From Streptomyces meridianus (GTDB lineage Bacteria; Actinomycetota; Actinomycetes; Streptomycetales; Streptomycetaceae): a stretch of 35,634 bases of DNA. The position numbers and the translations under genes are program-made. Position 1 is the stretch's first letter. Each line of letters opens with the position of its first letter. Shown piece by piece: positions 1-8,705 of the stretch. Under the pieces are notes generated by a model. It was not told where the DNA came from. It saw only the letters and a list, made by a program, of their open reading frames with translations, and made no database searches. The stretch spans positions 1 to 35,634 of the forward strand of contig NZ_JAMQGM010000040.1 in assembly GCF_023703325.1 (NCBI RefSeq), in the 5' to 3' direction.

Positions 1-875
1 TTCACCGTGTGCGGCTCGGTGTCGGAGGAGCCGGTGAAGTTGGCGTTGCCGGTGTAGGTGGCGGTGATGGTGTAGGAACCCGCTGTGGCGTAGGTGTGGG
101 GCGGTGCGGTCGCCGTCCCGCCCGAAAGGGGCACGGAGACGGTGGGTGAGCCGTCGCCGAAGTTGAACGTCACCGTGCCGGTCGGGGTTCCGGATGCCGG
201 CGGAACCGGCGCCACCGTTGCCGACACGTTGACCGGTTCTCCGACGACCGACGGGTCGGGTGCGTCGGTGATCGTGGTCGTCGTGGACGCGGGCGGCGAT
301 ACGGTGTGCGTGTCGGTGCCGCTGGAGGGCAGGAAGTTGGCGTCCCCGCCGTAGCTGGCCGTGACGGTGTGAGGGCCTGCACCCAGCGTGCTGGTGGTGA
401 CCGTGGCGACGCCGCTTCCGTTGAGCGTGCCCGTCAGAGTTCCGCCGCCGGAACCCGAGATCGCGAACGTGACGGTGCCCGTGGGCGTGCCGGACCCGGG
501 CGGAACGGCCGCCACCGTGGCGGTGAACGTGACCGGTTGTCCGGGAGTCGACGGATCGGGGGACGAGCCCACCGACGTGGTCGTCGACGCCTTGGTGACG
601 GAGAAGGCCGTCGTGCCGGTGGACGGGTCGAATCCGGGAGCGCCGTTGTAGTGCGCGGTGACGGTGTGGGTGCCGACGCCGACACCGTTGACCGTGACGG
701 TTGCGGTTCCGCCGGACAGTGTCCCCGTGAGAGTGGGTCCACCACTGACGGTGAAGGTGACGGTGCCGGTGGGTGTTCCGCCCAGGGGCGCTATCACGGT
801 GGCCGTGAGGTTGACCGGCTGTCCGAAGACCGGTGCGGCCGGCGAAGCGGTGACCAGGGTGATGGTGAGTGCCAT
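1..875 (-). CDS. Ig-like repeat protein, N-terminal part (3' end outside window)
   Basis: The minus strand is open from an ATG at 875 to the window edge, about 290 residues, with a good ribosome site (GGAAGG at 883-888, 7 nt before ATG). The protein is three tandem Ig-like modules of about 96-99 residues. Each contains a PTGTVTF strand (residues about 35-41, 131-137 and 230-236) and ends in a THTVTA.Y or SYTITA.Y strand. The modules are rich in Thr, Val, Gly, Ser and Pro, typical of bacterial Ig-like (Big_3 type) repeats; the third also resembles a PKD fold (FGDGSP). There is no signal peptide or N-terminal membrane segment: the first repeat begins almost at Met1. Such repeats usually act as stalks or adhesive modules in surface or phage-tail-like proteins, but no catalytic or anchoring domain lies within the window, so the role is unknown. 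Confidence 0.85.
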   Translation of the reverse strand, partial: MALTITLVTASPAAPVFGQPVNLTATVIAPLGGTPTGTVTFTVSGGPTLTGTLSGGTATVTVNGVGVGTHTVTAHYNGAPGFDPSTGTTAFSVTKASTTTSVGSSPDPSTPGQPVTFTATVAAVPPGSGTPTGTVTFAISGSGGGTLTGTLNGSGVATVTTSTLGAGPHTVTASYGGDANFLPSSGTDTHTVSPPASTTTTITDAPDPSVVGEPVNVSATVAPVPPASGTPTGTVTFNFGDGSPTVSVPLSGGTATAPPHTYATAGSYTITATYTGNANFTGSSDTEPHTV

Positions 876-2214
876 GGTGCGACCTTCCGAACTCTGTGGT
901 TGAAAGCGGACGTTCGCCTCGGGGCCGGTGCCGGAAGTGCCGGCGGGGAGCGGCAAGTTCACTGCCCTGCCCCCCGGTTTCCGGGTTCCGGATATCGACG
1001 AGGTCGGTGCCCGCTTGCCGATGTCTGCAGTAGGCCCCGGCCGCTCGTCGTTGAGCCAGATGGGCGGGGGCAATATCGCCCTTTTGGCGCAGCGCAGTTG
1101 GGGGCGAACGGCGCGTTGGGCCGACGGCGCGCGACGCTGCGGCGCATATCTCTTTTGGCCTGATAAGGAGATGTTCGTCCCTTGCGGTGTTGCGTAAGTC
1201 GAGGGTGTTGGTGAGAGAGAATCCGGATCGCGCGGTTCACTCACGGTGATGATGGATCGGTCAGAAATTCGATCGTGCGCCGGGTGTGCCTCGTGTGTGC
1301 CCGCTCCTGCGCCCCCCTTCGGGAGGATCGTGGCGTCCCGGGGCGATCCGGCGGCGAAGGGCATGCCGAGCGGCCGGCGCAGGCCGTGAGGGGTGTCCCG
1401 TGGTTGTGCCCTGATGGATGCGTGTGACGACAGTCGTGCGTCCCGGCACGTCGCGGTGAACGCCGACGAACGGCCGACGTCGCGTGCTAGGGCCCGCGGC
1501 CACGCCCCGTAGCCGGAAGCGGCGTCGTCGTGAGCTGCTTCTCCGAAGACGGGGTTGTACCCGGGGGCGGGGCCTGAAGGTGCAGTCCCCCCGGATCCTC
1601 GTGCGCCTTCTTGCGCCCCTCCCTCCCGGTGGAGGCCGTGGGCAGCCCGGCGTACGGGGGTCGTCCGGTCCGGAGGACTGTGCGTACCCCAGCCGGGCAC
1701 GGATCGTGCACGCCCGGCGCGGGCGGACGACGGCGCGGACGGGGGAGGGCGGGCCCCCGACAGAAGGCCCGGAGGACGGGTGTCTCTTCCGGTGCCTGCT
1801 CACCCGAACGGGCGCCGGACGAGGGGTGGCGCCGCGGCCGGTGTCCGGCGGAACCGGGTCGCGCCTCGAGCGCCGCCGAGGGCCGGTGCGATCGGGCGGG
1901 GGCACCTGTGCGTCCGGCCTCCCGACTGTCGTCGCCCGTACCCGGCCGCCCGCACCGTTCCCGCCCCGCGGCCCGCGACGCCCCTCCGGCCGCCGGGACG
2001 TGACGTCGTGGACCTCCGGCTCGACCACCGGACCGGCCGGGCCGGAATCCGTATGGCACCCCCGGACCGGTGCTCCCGCAAGCGGGACCGCCCGGCCCTG
2101 CTTACCGTGGGATGGCTCCGCCGCACCTGGGCCCCGCCCGGCGTCGGGGCGCCCCTCGTCTGCGGGCACGTGACTTCCCGTGGCTGCAGACCGGCAGACC
2201 GGCAGGGAGGCAGT
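876..2214. other. Long intergenic stretch without a supported gene
   Basis: About 1.3 kb separates the divergent Ig-like gene and the membrane-protein gene. Long open frames exist on both strands, but they are Arg/Pro/Gly-rich, lack recognisable domains and lack ribosome sites, as expected for chance open frames at this GC content. The part around 1140-1275 is noticeably less GC-rich than its surroundings and may hold promoters. An AAGGAG at about 1164-1169 directly abuts an ATG with no spacer and leads to only eight codons. I see no RNA gene or mobile element here. Confidence 0.5.
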
Positions 2215-3519
2215 GTGAGCGGCTCGCGGCAGGAGCACCCGACAGGCGCGCCAGGAACCGCCGGCGCCGCGCCGCCCCGGGGACGGGCCTGGCTCGACGG
2301 CCTGGGCACCGTGCTCGCCGGGATCGTCGTCATGTGGATCGTGGCGACCCTCGGCCTGTGGGCCGCCGGCGCCACCGATCTGCCCGACGGGGCGTTCCCC
2401 CGCGTGGTGGCCGCCGTGGTCGTCGACGCGGTCGGCGGCACCGTGGAACTCCACGGGAACGCCGGCTTCCTCGCCCAGACGGACGCTGCCCTCGACGTGG
2501 TCCCGCTGTCCGTCACTCTCGTCGGCGCCCTGGTGATCGGGGTACTGTTCCTCCGGCCGCTGCGCCGCCGGCCGGCGGTCACCGGAGCGGAACTGGGAGG
2601 CCGCGTCGCTTGGACGGCCGGGTGGTGGATCGTTGCGCTGATCGTCCTCGCGGTCGTCACCCGCCACACGTTCAAAGTGTCCGTGGGAGGTGGGATCGCC
2701 CAGGAACTCGGCGACGCCCTCGACGCGGCCCCCACCGTCGGCTTCCGTGCCGACGGCGTCGCCACGGTCGGCCTCGGCCTGCTGTGGCTGCTGGCCGTTC
2801 TGGCCTTGACGTTCATGGTGTCGCGCAAGGCCCCGTTGCCCACCGGGGCGCGGCGCTTCCAGGACGCCGTCCGGCCGCCCGCGCACGCCATGCTGCTGGT
2901 TCTGCTCTGCTGTGTGGTCATCGGCGTGATCGTCGGGGTGATCGTGGCGATCGCCGGGGACTACCCGGGCGAGACCTTCGCGGTCGTCCTCCTCAGTCTG
3001 CCGAACCTCGTCTGGATGGGCCTCGGCATCGGCATGGGCGGTTCGTGGGACGGCCACGTCACCAAGCCCGTCGGCCTGCCCATGCCCCAGGTGCTCGACC
3101 AGGTCCTCAGAACCGGCGGCAACGACCGCACCCTCGATCTGGGCACCCTCGCCGGCTACGACGGCCGGGCCTGGCTGCTGCTGCCCGCTGCGGCCGTGCT
3201 GCTGCTCGGCGCCGGGATCCTCGCCGCGCTCCGCACCCCGGCCGACGGGGGCGGGCGGATGCAACCGTGGAGGCACGCGCTGCGCATGGCCGTCGCCGTG
3301 GGCGTCACCCTGCTCGTCGTCGGGCTCGTCACCCCCATCGAGGCGCGCTTCGGTCTGTCGGTGCTCGGTGTGGGGAACATCGACAGCCTCGGCGGCAACA
3401 TCACCCTCGACCCGAACCTCGGGGCGCTGGTCGGCTTCGGTCTGTTGTGGGGCCTGGTCGTCGGCTTCATCGGCGGGCTGGTCGCTGCACGCCGTCGCCG
3501 CTCCGGCGAAGCGGAGTGA
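2215..3519 (+). CDS. Polytopic membrane protein, streptophobe-like
   Basis: A 434-residue protein beginning at GTG 2215, chosen because GGGAGG (2205-2210) lies just upstream; the frame stays open further upstream but that part is Arg/Pro-rich and not protein-like. After about 25 polar residues it has some nine or ten hydrophobic segments, for example LAGIVVMWIVATLGLW, VTLVGALVIGVLFL, LLVLLCCVVIGVIVGVIVAI, LLLPAAAVLLLGAGILAAL and LVGFGLLWGLVVGFIGGLVAA. It ends in a basic tail (ARRRRSG), fitting a cytoplasmic C-terminus. Size, hydrophobicity and host suggest the Streptomyces 'streptophobe' family of unknown function; that name is from memory. It stands alone and converges on nirD. Confidence 0.8.
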   Translation: MSGSRQEHPTGAPGTAGAAPPRGRAWLDGLGTVLAGIVVMWIVATLGLWAAGATDLPDGAFPRVVAAVVVDAVGGTVELHGNAGFLAQTDAALDVVPLSVTLVGALVIGVLFLRPLRRRPAVTGAELGGRVAWTAGWWIVALIVLAVVTRHTFKVSVGGGIAQELGDALDAAPTVGFRADGVATVGLGLLWLLAVLALTFMVSRKAPLPTGARRFQDAVRPPAHAMLLVLLCCVVIGVIVGVIVAIAGDYPGETFAVVLLSLPNLVWMGLGIGMGGSWDGHVTKPVGLPMPQVLDQVLRTGGNDRTLDLGTLAGYDGRAWLLLPAAAVLLLGAGILAALRTPADGGGRMQPWRHALRMAVAVGVTLLVVGLVTPIEARFGLSVLGVGNIDSLGGNITLDPNLGALVGFGLLWGLVVGFIGGLVAARRRRSGEAE

Positions 3520-3558
3520 CATCCTCGCGCACGTCTGTTCCCCGCCGACGGGGAGGAC

Positions 3559-3603
3559 GGCCCCGACCGGTCCTGCCGGTTCCGGGCGGGCCCGTCCGGG
3601 GCC
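3559..3603. terminator. Hairpin between convergent genes
   Basis: GGCCCCG (3559-3565) pairs with CGGGGCC (3597-3603), enclosing a smaller perfect hairpin ACCGG-5 nt-CCGGT (3566-3580). It fills the 84-nt gap between the convergent stops of the membrane protein and nirD, so it could terminate both. There is no T-run, as is common in Streptomyces. Confidence 0.5.
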
Positions 3604-3963
3604 TCAGCGGACCCGCGCCGGGTAGGCGCGGACGGCCGTCGTGTCGTCCAGGCCCCGGCCGGTGGCGAGGTCGTAGCGCTGCTTGAGCAGCGGGGACGCG
3701 ACGAAGGGCCGTCCGTTCACGGACCCGGTCAGGCCGCGGGAGAGGACGTACGCGCCGGTCACCGGGTCCCGGTTGTCGATCGCGTACACCTGCCCGGACC
3801 GGTCGGTGAACAGGGCCGCCTGGCTGCCGTCCGGGAGGATCGCGGCGACGCCGCGGCCGGGGGTGAGGCAGGTGTGGTCGCAGACGGCGAACCAGTCACG
3901 GCCGAGCAGCAGTTCTGCGCGCATGACGGTGTGCTCGGGGGCGAGTGGCGGGGCGATGCTCAT
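3604..3963 (-). CDS. nirD: Nitrite reductase (NADH) small subunit NirD
   Basis: A 119-residue protein of the NirD family, a Rieske-like fold that in most NirD proteins lacks the cluster ligands. Typical family segments are visible: a strand DWFAVCDHTCLTPGRGVAAI near residue 23, then AALFTDRSGQVYAIDNRDP, then a C-terminal VASPLLKQRYDLATGRG. The canonical Rieske CxH...CxxH pairs are absent, as expected. It partners NirB in six-electron reduction of nitrite to ammonium in the cytoplasm. The ATG overlaps the nirB stop by one base (TGATG, 3961-3965), so translation is probably coupled. It is the last gene of the nitrite reductase operon. Confidence 0.93.
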   Translation of the reverse strand: MSIAPPLAPEHTVMRAELLLGRDWFAVCDHTCLTPGRGVAAILPDGSQAALFTDRSGQVYAIDNRDPVTGAYVLSRGLTGSVNGRPFVASPLLKQRYDLATGRGLDDTTAVRAYPARVR

Positions 3964-6590
3964 CAGGTGGTGCTCCCTTCGAGGCTGCGTACAGGCAGGA
4001 CGGGGCCGGCCAGGACATTCAGGTCCGGCTTGATCTGGTCGCGTTCGGGGACGAACCGCACCGAGGGGTCGGGCGTCCCGGGTGCGTTGACGAAGGAGAC
4101 GAACCGGCGGAGCCGCTCCGGGTCGTCGAGCGTGGCGCTCCACTCGTCCCGGTAGCCGGCTACGTGGTCGGCCATGAGCTGTTCCAGCTCGTCGCAGATG
4201 CCGAGCGAGTCGTGGACGACCACGTCCCGCACGTGCTCGAGACCGCCGTCGATGCGCTCCAGCCATGCGGAGGTGCGCTCCAGCCGGTCCGCGGTGCGGA
4301 TGTAGAACATCAGGAACCGGTCGATGATGCGGATCAGTTCGGCGTCCGAGAGGTCCTGGGTGAGCAGGTCGGCGTGGCGCGGCTCGGCCCCGCCGTTGCC
4401 GCCGACGTACAGGTTCCAGCCGCTCGCGGTGGCGATGACCCCGAAGTCCTTGCCGCGCGCCTCGGCGCACTCGCGGGCGCAGCCGGACACGGCGGACTTC
4501 AGCTTGTGCGGGGCGCGCAGCCCCCGGTAGCGCAGTTCGAGGTCGATGGCCATGCGGACCGAGTCCTGGACCCCGTAGCGGCACCAGGTCCGCCCCACGC
4601 AGGACTTCACGGTCCGCAGCGCCTTGCCGTAGGCGTGGCCGGATTCGAAGCCGGCGTCGACCAGCCGGGACCAGATGAGCGGCAGCTGGTCGACGGCCGC
4701 GCCGAAGAGGTCGATCCGCTGCCCACCGGTGATCTTGGTGTAGAGGCCGAAGTCCCGGGCCACCTCGCCGATGACTATCAGCTTCTCGGGGGTGATCTCG
4801 CCGCCGGGAATGCGCGGGACGACCGAGTACGAGCCGTTGCGCTGGAGGTTGGCGAGGAAGTGGTCGTTGGTGTCCTGCAGGGCGGCCTGTTCGCCGTTCA
4901 GGACGTAGCCGTCCGCGCCGATCGACGGGGCCAGCGAGGCGATCACGGACGCCACCACCGGTTTGCAGGTCTCGCAGCCGTCGCCGCCGCGTGCCTCCGG
5001 GCGGCCGTGCTCGTCCAGCACCCTGGCGTAGGAGGCCAGTCGGCGCACCCGCACGATCTCGTACAGCTCGGCACGGGTGTGTGCGAAGCAGCCGCACAGT
5101 CCGCTGTCGGTGCTGACGCCCGACGCCTGGAGCTCGTCGCCGACCAGCGTGGTGAGTGCCTTGACACAACTGCCGCAGCCCGTACCGGCCTTGGTGCACT
5201 TCTTCACCGCAGGCACGTCCGTGCAGCCGTCTCCGGTGACGGCCGACCGGATGGCGCCCTTGGTGACGTTGTGGCAGCTGCACACCACCGCGTCGTCGGG
5301 CAGGGCGGAGGGGCCGGGAGCCGCGGTCGGCCCGGCGCCGGCCGGCAGCACCAGCTGCTCGGGAGGGACCGGCGGCACCGAGCCGGTCAGCGGCCTCAAG
5401 GTGCCGTAGGCGTCGGCGTCACCGACGAGCACCCCGCCCAGCAGGGTGCCGTCCACGCCGACGACGAGCTTCTTGTAGACGCCGGCGCGAGAGTCGGCCC
5501 AGACGACGTCGAGGCAGCCGTCGGCGGTGCCGTGTGCGTCGCCGAAACTCGCCACGTCCACGCCGAGCAGCTTCAGCTTGGTGGAGGTGTCGGCGCCGGT
5601 GAACCGCGCCGGTGACGCCTGCTCCGCCACCGCGTCGGCGGCGGTCGCGGCCATCTCGTAGCCGGGTGCGACGAGTCCGTACACCCGCCCGTCGGCGGCG
5701 AGCGCGCACTCGCCGATCGCGTACACCGCCGGGTCCGACGTCCGGCAGTGCTCGTCCACGGCGATGCCGCCCCGTTCCCCGACCTCCAGACCGCAGTCAC
5801 GCGCCAGCTGGTCGCGCGGACGGATACCGGCGGAGAACACGACGAGGCCCGTGTCGAGCGCGGATCCGTCGGACAGGACGAGCCCGGTGACGGCCCCGGC
5901 GTCGTCCGCGACGATCTTCTTCGCCCCCACGCCGGTGTGTACGTGCAGGCCCATCCCTTCGACGGTGCGGCGCAGCGCGGCGCCGCCGCCCTCGTCGACC
6001 TGGACGGGCATCAGGCGCGGCGCGAACTCCACGACGTGCGTGTCCAGTCCGAGCCCGCTCAGTGCCCCGGCGGCCTCCAGCCCGAGCAGGCCGCCACCGA
6101 TCACCGCGCCGGAGGTCGGGCCGCGCTGCGCGTACGCCTCGATGGCCAGGAGGTCCTCGATCGTGCGGTAGACGAACACGCCCTCGGCGTCCTTGCCGGG
6201 CACCGGCGGCACGAACGGGTACGAGCCGGTGGCCAGGACGAGCGTGTCGTAGGCGACGGTGAACCCGGACCGGGTGGTGACCGTGCGGGCTTCGCGGTCG
6301 ACGGCGGTCACCGGGTCGCCGAGGCGGGTCTCGATGCCGTGGCGCTGGGCGAAGTCGCTCTCGCCGAGGCGGAGTCCGTCCGGGGTGACCCCGGTGAAGT
6401 ACGAGGTGAGCCGGACCCGGTCGTAGGCCGGGCGGGGCTCCTCGCCGAGCACGACCACACGTGCCCGGTCCGTGACGCCCCGCTCGGCGAGGGCCTCGAG
6501 GAACCGCTGGCCGACCATTCCGTGGCCGGCGAGCACGATCGTGGGGCCGGGCGTCTCGGCAGCGGCGGTCGCTTTCGGAACGGTGGTCAT
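3963..6590 (-). CDS. nirB: Nitrite reductase (NADH) large subunit NirB
   Basis: An 875-residue protein with the full NirB layout. An N-terminal FAD/NAD-binding half has dinucleotide motifs LAGHGMVGQ (about residue 20) and VIGGGLLGLEAAGAL (about 160). BFD-like [2Fe-2S] segments follow at about 434-540, with VCSCHNV, CGSC and a further CETC. The C-terminal siroheme/[4Fe-4S] nitrite/sulfite reductase domain has its four cysteines in SCVGRTWCRYG (about 660) and SGCARECAEARG (about 700). It transfers electrons from NAD(P)H to nitrite, giving ammonium in the cytoplasm. The start overlaps the upstream oxidoreductase stop by 4 nt (6587-6590) and the end overlaps nirD. It needs siroheme, to which the chelatase at 17003 may contribute. 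Confidence 0.96.
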   Translation of the reverse strand: MTTVPKATAAAETPGPTIVLAGHGMVGQRFLEALAERGVTDRARVVVLGEEPRPAYDRVRLTSYFTGVTPDGLRLGESDFAQRHGIETRLGDPVTAVDREARTVTTRSGFTVAYDTLVLATGSYPFVPPVPGKDAEGVFVYRTIEDLLAIEAYAQRGPTSGAVIGGGLLGLEAAGALSGLGLDTHVVEFAPRLMPVQVDEGGGAALRRTVEGMGLHVHTGVGAKKIVADDAGAVTGLVLSDGSALDTGLVVFSAGIRPRDQLARDCGLEVGERGGIAVDEHCRTSDPAVYAIGECALAADGRVYGLVAPGYEMAATAADAVAEQASPARFTGADTSTKLKLLGVDVASFGDAHGTADGCLDVVWADSRAGVYKKLVVGVDGTLLGGVLVGDADAYGTLRPLTGSVPPVPPEQLVLPAGAGPTAAPGPSALPDDAVVCSCHNVTKGAIRSAVTGDGCTDVPAVKKCTKAGTGCGSCVKALTTLVGDELQASGVSTDSGLCGCFAHTRAELYEIVRVRRLASYARVLDEHGRPEARGGDGCETCKPVVASVIASLAPSIGADGYVLNGEQAALQDTNDHFLANLQRNGSYSVVPRIPGGEITPEKLIVIGEVARDFGLYTKITGGQRIDLFGAAVDQLPLIWSRLVDAGFESGHAYGKALRTVKSCVGRTWCRYGVQDSVRMAIDLELRYRGLRAPHKLKSAVSGCARECAEARGKDFGVIATASGWNLYVGGNGGAEPRHADLLTQDLSDAELIRIIDRFLMFYIRTADRLERTSAWLERIDGGLEHVRDVVVHDSLGICDELEQLMADHVAGYRDEWSATLDDPERLRRFVSFVNAPGTPDPSVRFVPERDQIKPDLNVLAGPVLPVRSLEGSTT

Positions 6591-7933
6591 CGCGGTCCTC
6601 CGTGGTCGGTGAACAGGTGCAGCAGGCTGTCGGCGGGCAGGGGTTCGTCGCGCTCCCAGGTCCGGGAGAGCGCGCCGACCCCGCTGAGATCGCCCAGCAG
6701 GATTCCGCCCGCCAGCCGGCCGTCACGGACGACGACCTTGCGGTAGGCGCCGCGGGTGGCGTCGGAGAGCCGGACGACCTCGTCGCCGGGTGCGGGCCGG
6801 ACGTCGCCGAACGCGGCCAGGTCGAAGGGGCCTCGGCTGCCGTGCGCCGCAAGCGTCAGCCGGGTCAGCAGGCGGGTTCCGGTGTAGCGCGGCGCGGGCT
6901 CCCGTCCGGCCAGGATCGCGGCCAGCACGTCCGCCTGTTCCCGGGCCGGTCCGGCCAGCCCGTGCACGACGCCGTCGTGTTCGGAGCAGTCGCCGATCGC
7001 GTGGATCCGGGGGTCACTCGTCCGCAGCCGGTCGTCGACGACGATGCCGTGCCGCACGTCCAGCCCGGCGTCCCGGGCGAGTCGGGTGCGGGGCCGCACC
7101 CCGCAGGCGAGCACGACGAGTTGGGCGTCGAGCACGTATCCGTCGGCGAGTTCGACGGCGTGCACGGCCCGTGCGCCTCCCCGGTCGCGACGCCTGCGCG
7201 GCGAGCCGTCCGGGGCCTCGTTCCCCGGACCCGTCAGCAGCCCGCGGGCCCAGCACTCGGTGTGCACCTCGACACCGGATGCCTCGAGGTGACGGACCAG
7301 TTCGCGTGCCGCAGCGGCGTCCAGCAGGCGTTCCATCAGCTGTTCGCCCTGCTGGGCCAGGACGACGCGGCAGCCGAGCCGGGCCAGCGCCCGGGCTGCC
7401 GAGACGCCGAGCAGCCCGCCGCCGATGACCACGGCGGGCAGTCCCGGCCGGGCCGCGGCCGACAGGGCGAGGCAGTCGTCCAGGGTGCGGAAGGGATGCA
7501 CCCCGGCGGGCAGAGTCCCGCCGCCGTGCGGGCCGTGGTCGGCCGGGCCGCGCAGCGGCGGCAGCACCGGGTTGGCGCCGGTGGCCAGCACCAGCTCGTC
7601 GTACGGCACCCGCTGTCCGTCGGAGCAGTGCACCTCGGCGGCCGTCCGGTCGATGCGCACGGCCCGGGTCCCGCGCAGGGTGCGGATGCCCGCGGTGGAC
7701 GCGGGAGAGGGGAGGGCGGCGACCTCGGGCGCGTACCGCCCGGCCAGCACCTCGGCGAGCAGCACCCGGTTGTAGGGCGGGTGCGGTTCCTCGCCGATGA
7801 CGGTGACCTCGGCTCCCGTCCGGTATCCGGCCAGCTGCTGGACGAGCCGGCTGCCGGCCATGCCACCGCCGACCACCACGATGCGGTGGGGGTGGGGGCT
7901 GTGGCGGGGACCGGCGGTCGTCGAAGGGGCCAT
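6587..7933 (-). CDS. NAD(P)/FAD oxidoreductase of the nitrite reductase operon (NirB N-terminal homologue)
   Basis: A 448-residue flavoprotein resembling only the N-terminal pyridine-nucleotide-disulfide half of NirB. It has an FAD motif VVVGGGMAGSRLVQQLAG at about residue 20, a second Rossmann motif VVIGGGLLGVSAARALARLG at about 168, the ATG-type segment LVLATGANPVLPPL, and the C-terminal THAIGDC-like segment IHAIGDCSEH. There are no BFD cysteines and no siroheme domain. First gene of the operon, overlapping nirB by 4 nt. Likely an electron-transfer subunit for nitrite or nitrate reduction; a nitrate reductase partner is plausible because nasA lacks an obvious reductase of its own here. No clear ribosome site precedes the ATG, consistent with a leaderless transcript. 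Confidence 0.88.
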   Translation of the reverse strand: MAPSTTAGPRHSPHPHRIVVVGGGMAGSRLVQQLAGYRTGAEVTVIGEEPHPPYNRVLLAEVLAGRYAPEVAALPSPASTAGIRTLRGTRAVRIDRTAAEVHCSDGQRVPYDELVLATGANPVLPPLRGPADHGPHGGGTLPAGVHPFRTLDDCLALSAAARPGLPAVVIGGGLLGVSAARALARLGCRVVLAQQGEQLMERLLDAAAARELVRHLEASGVEVHTECWARGLLTGPGNEAPDGSPRRRRDRGGARAVHAVELADGYVLDAQLVVLACGVRPRTRLARDAGLDVRHGIVVDDRLRTSDPRIHAIGDCSEHDGVVHGLAGPAREQADVLAAILAGREPAPRYTGTRLLTRLTLAAHGSRGPFDLAAFGDVRPAPGDEVVRLSDATRGAYRKVVVRDGRLAGGILLGDLSGVGALSRTWERDEPLPADSLLHLFTDHGGPR

Positions 7934-7940
7934 GCACCGC

Positions 7941-7994
7941 AGTGTGCGCGGCGGCCGTTTCCCGCCCGCATCCCGGCGGTTACCCGCCGGGAAC
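7941..7994 (-). promoter_or_regulatory. GlnR-like operator and promoter of the nitrite reductase operon
   Basis: Read on the minus strand, four pentamers are spaced at exactly 11 bp: GTTCC (7994-7990), GTAAC (7983-7979), GATGC (7972-7968) and GAAAC (7961-7957). This matches the known GlnR pattern gTnAC-n6-GaAAC repeated. Ten nt after the last pentamer comes CACACT (7946-7941), a possible -10 hexamer, then 7 nt to the ATG. The position would suit an activator binding over the -35 region. Inference from sequence only. Confidence 0.6.
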
Positions 7995-8098
7995 GCTGCC
8001 CTCAGCGCCGCCCTGCAGGAGCTGTGAGGAGGGATGCCGCTTCGAGCGCGGCTGCTCTTCGGGCGAAGAGCCCCGAATTCCGTCCCACCTCGTGCCGG

Positions 8099-8575
8099 TC
8101 AGGCTTTCTGGTGGAAGCGGCGGTGCAGATCGCGTACCTGCTCCGCGAGGCCGGGAACCGGACCTTCCACAACGACGCCGGGGACGATCTCCCGGATGGG
8201 CAGGGGGCGGACGGGAGGCGCGGGAACCCCCAACGCGGTCAGCCAGGAAGTGAGTTGCTCGGACGAGCACACGTACACGATGCGCCCCAGCCCGACCCAG
8301 CCATGCGCGGCGGCGCACATCGGGCAGTGCTCGCCGGAGGTGAAGACGGTCGCCGCCGCCCGTTCCCCGGACGTCATGTTCGCCGCGGCCCATCGCGCCA
8401 GCGCGAACTCCGGATGGCGGGTCCGGTCGCCCGAGGCCACACGGTTGTGGTCCTCGGCGAGGACCGTCCCGTCCGCGGCGACGAGTACGGAGCCGAACGG
8501 TTCGTCGCCCGCCTCCAGTGCTTCCGACGCCAGTTCCACGCAGCGGCTCAGGTGTTTCAGCTCGGCGTTGTCCAT
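8099..8575 (-). CDS. Nucleoside/cytidine deaminase-like zinc hydrolase
   Basis: A 158-residue protein from ATG 8575, preceded by a purine-rich GGGGG about 7 nt upstream. It is a compact CMP/dCMP-deaminase fold. The zinc site is visible as HPEFALARWA (His ligand plus proton-shuttling Glu) and HCPMCAAAHG (two Cys ligands). The segment DEPFGSVLVAADGTVLAEDHNR is the usual substrate-binding N-terminal strand of guanine/cytosine-type nucleoside deaminases. The exact base substrate cannot be read from the sequence. It is monocistronic as far as can be seen, ending 165 nt from the nitrite reductase operon start and separated by 130 nt from the DUF1203 gene behind it. Confidence 0.85.
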   Translation of the reverse strand: MDNAELKHLSRCVELASEALEAGDEPFGSVLVAADGTVLAEDHNRVASGDRTRHPEFALARWAAANMTSGERAAATVFTSGEHCPMCAAAHGWVGLGRIVYVCSSEQLTSWLTALGVPAPPVRPLPIREIVPGVVVEGPVPGLAEQVRDLHRRFHQKA

Positions 8576-8705
8576 CTTGCTGCCCCCAGTACGCGATCTC
8601 GAGGGCATGGTAGGGGGCGTCCGGCGAATGACGCTGCACAACGCGTTGCACTGAGGGGTCGACGACGGCCGTGCCCCTGAGCGCGACCGGTCCGCCGGGC
8701 ACGGC

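Noticed and set aside
1164..1197. AAGGAG followed by ATG and eight codons
   Set aside because: The ribosome site abuts the ATG with no spacer and no downstream regulated gene follows closely.
1261..3522. A 750-codon open frame on the minus strand opposite the membrane protein, and similar frames within 1484-2173
   Set aside because: Arg/Pro/Gly/Asp-rich composition without domains; mirrors the codon pattern of the real gene on the other strand, as expected at high GC.
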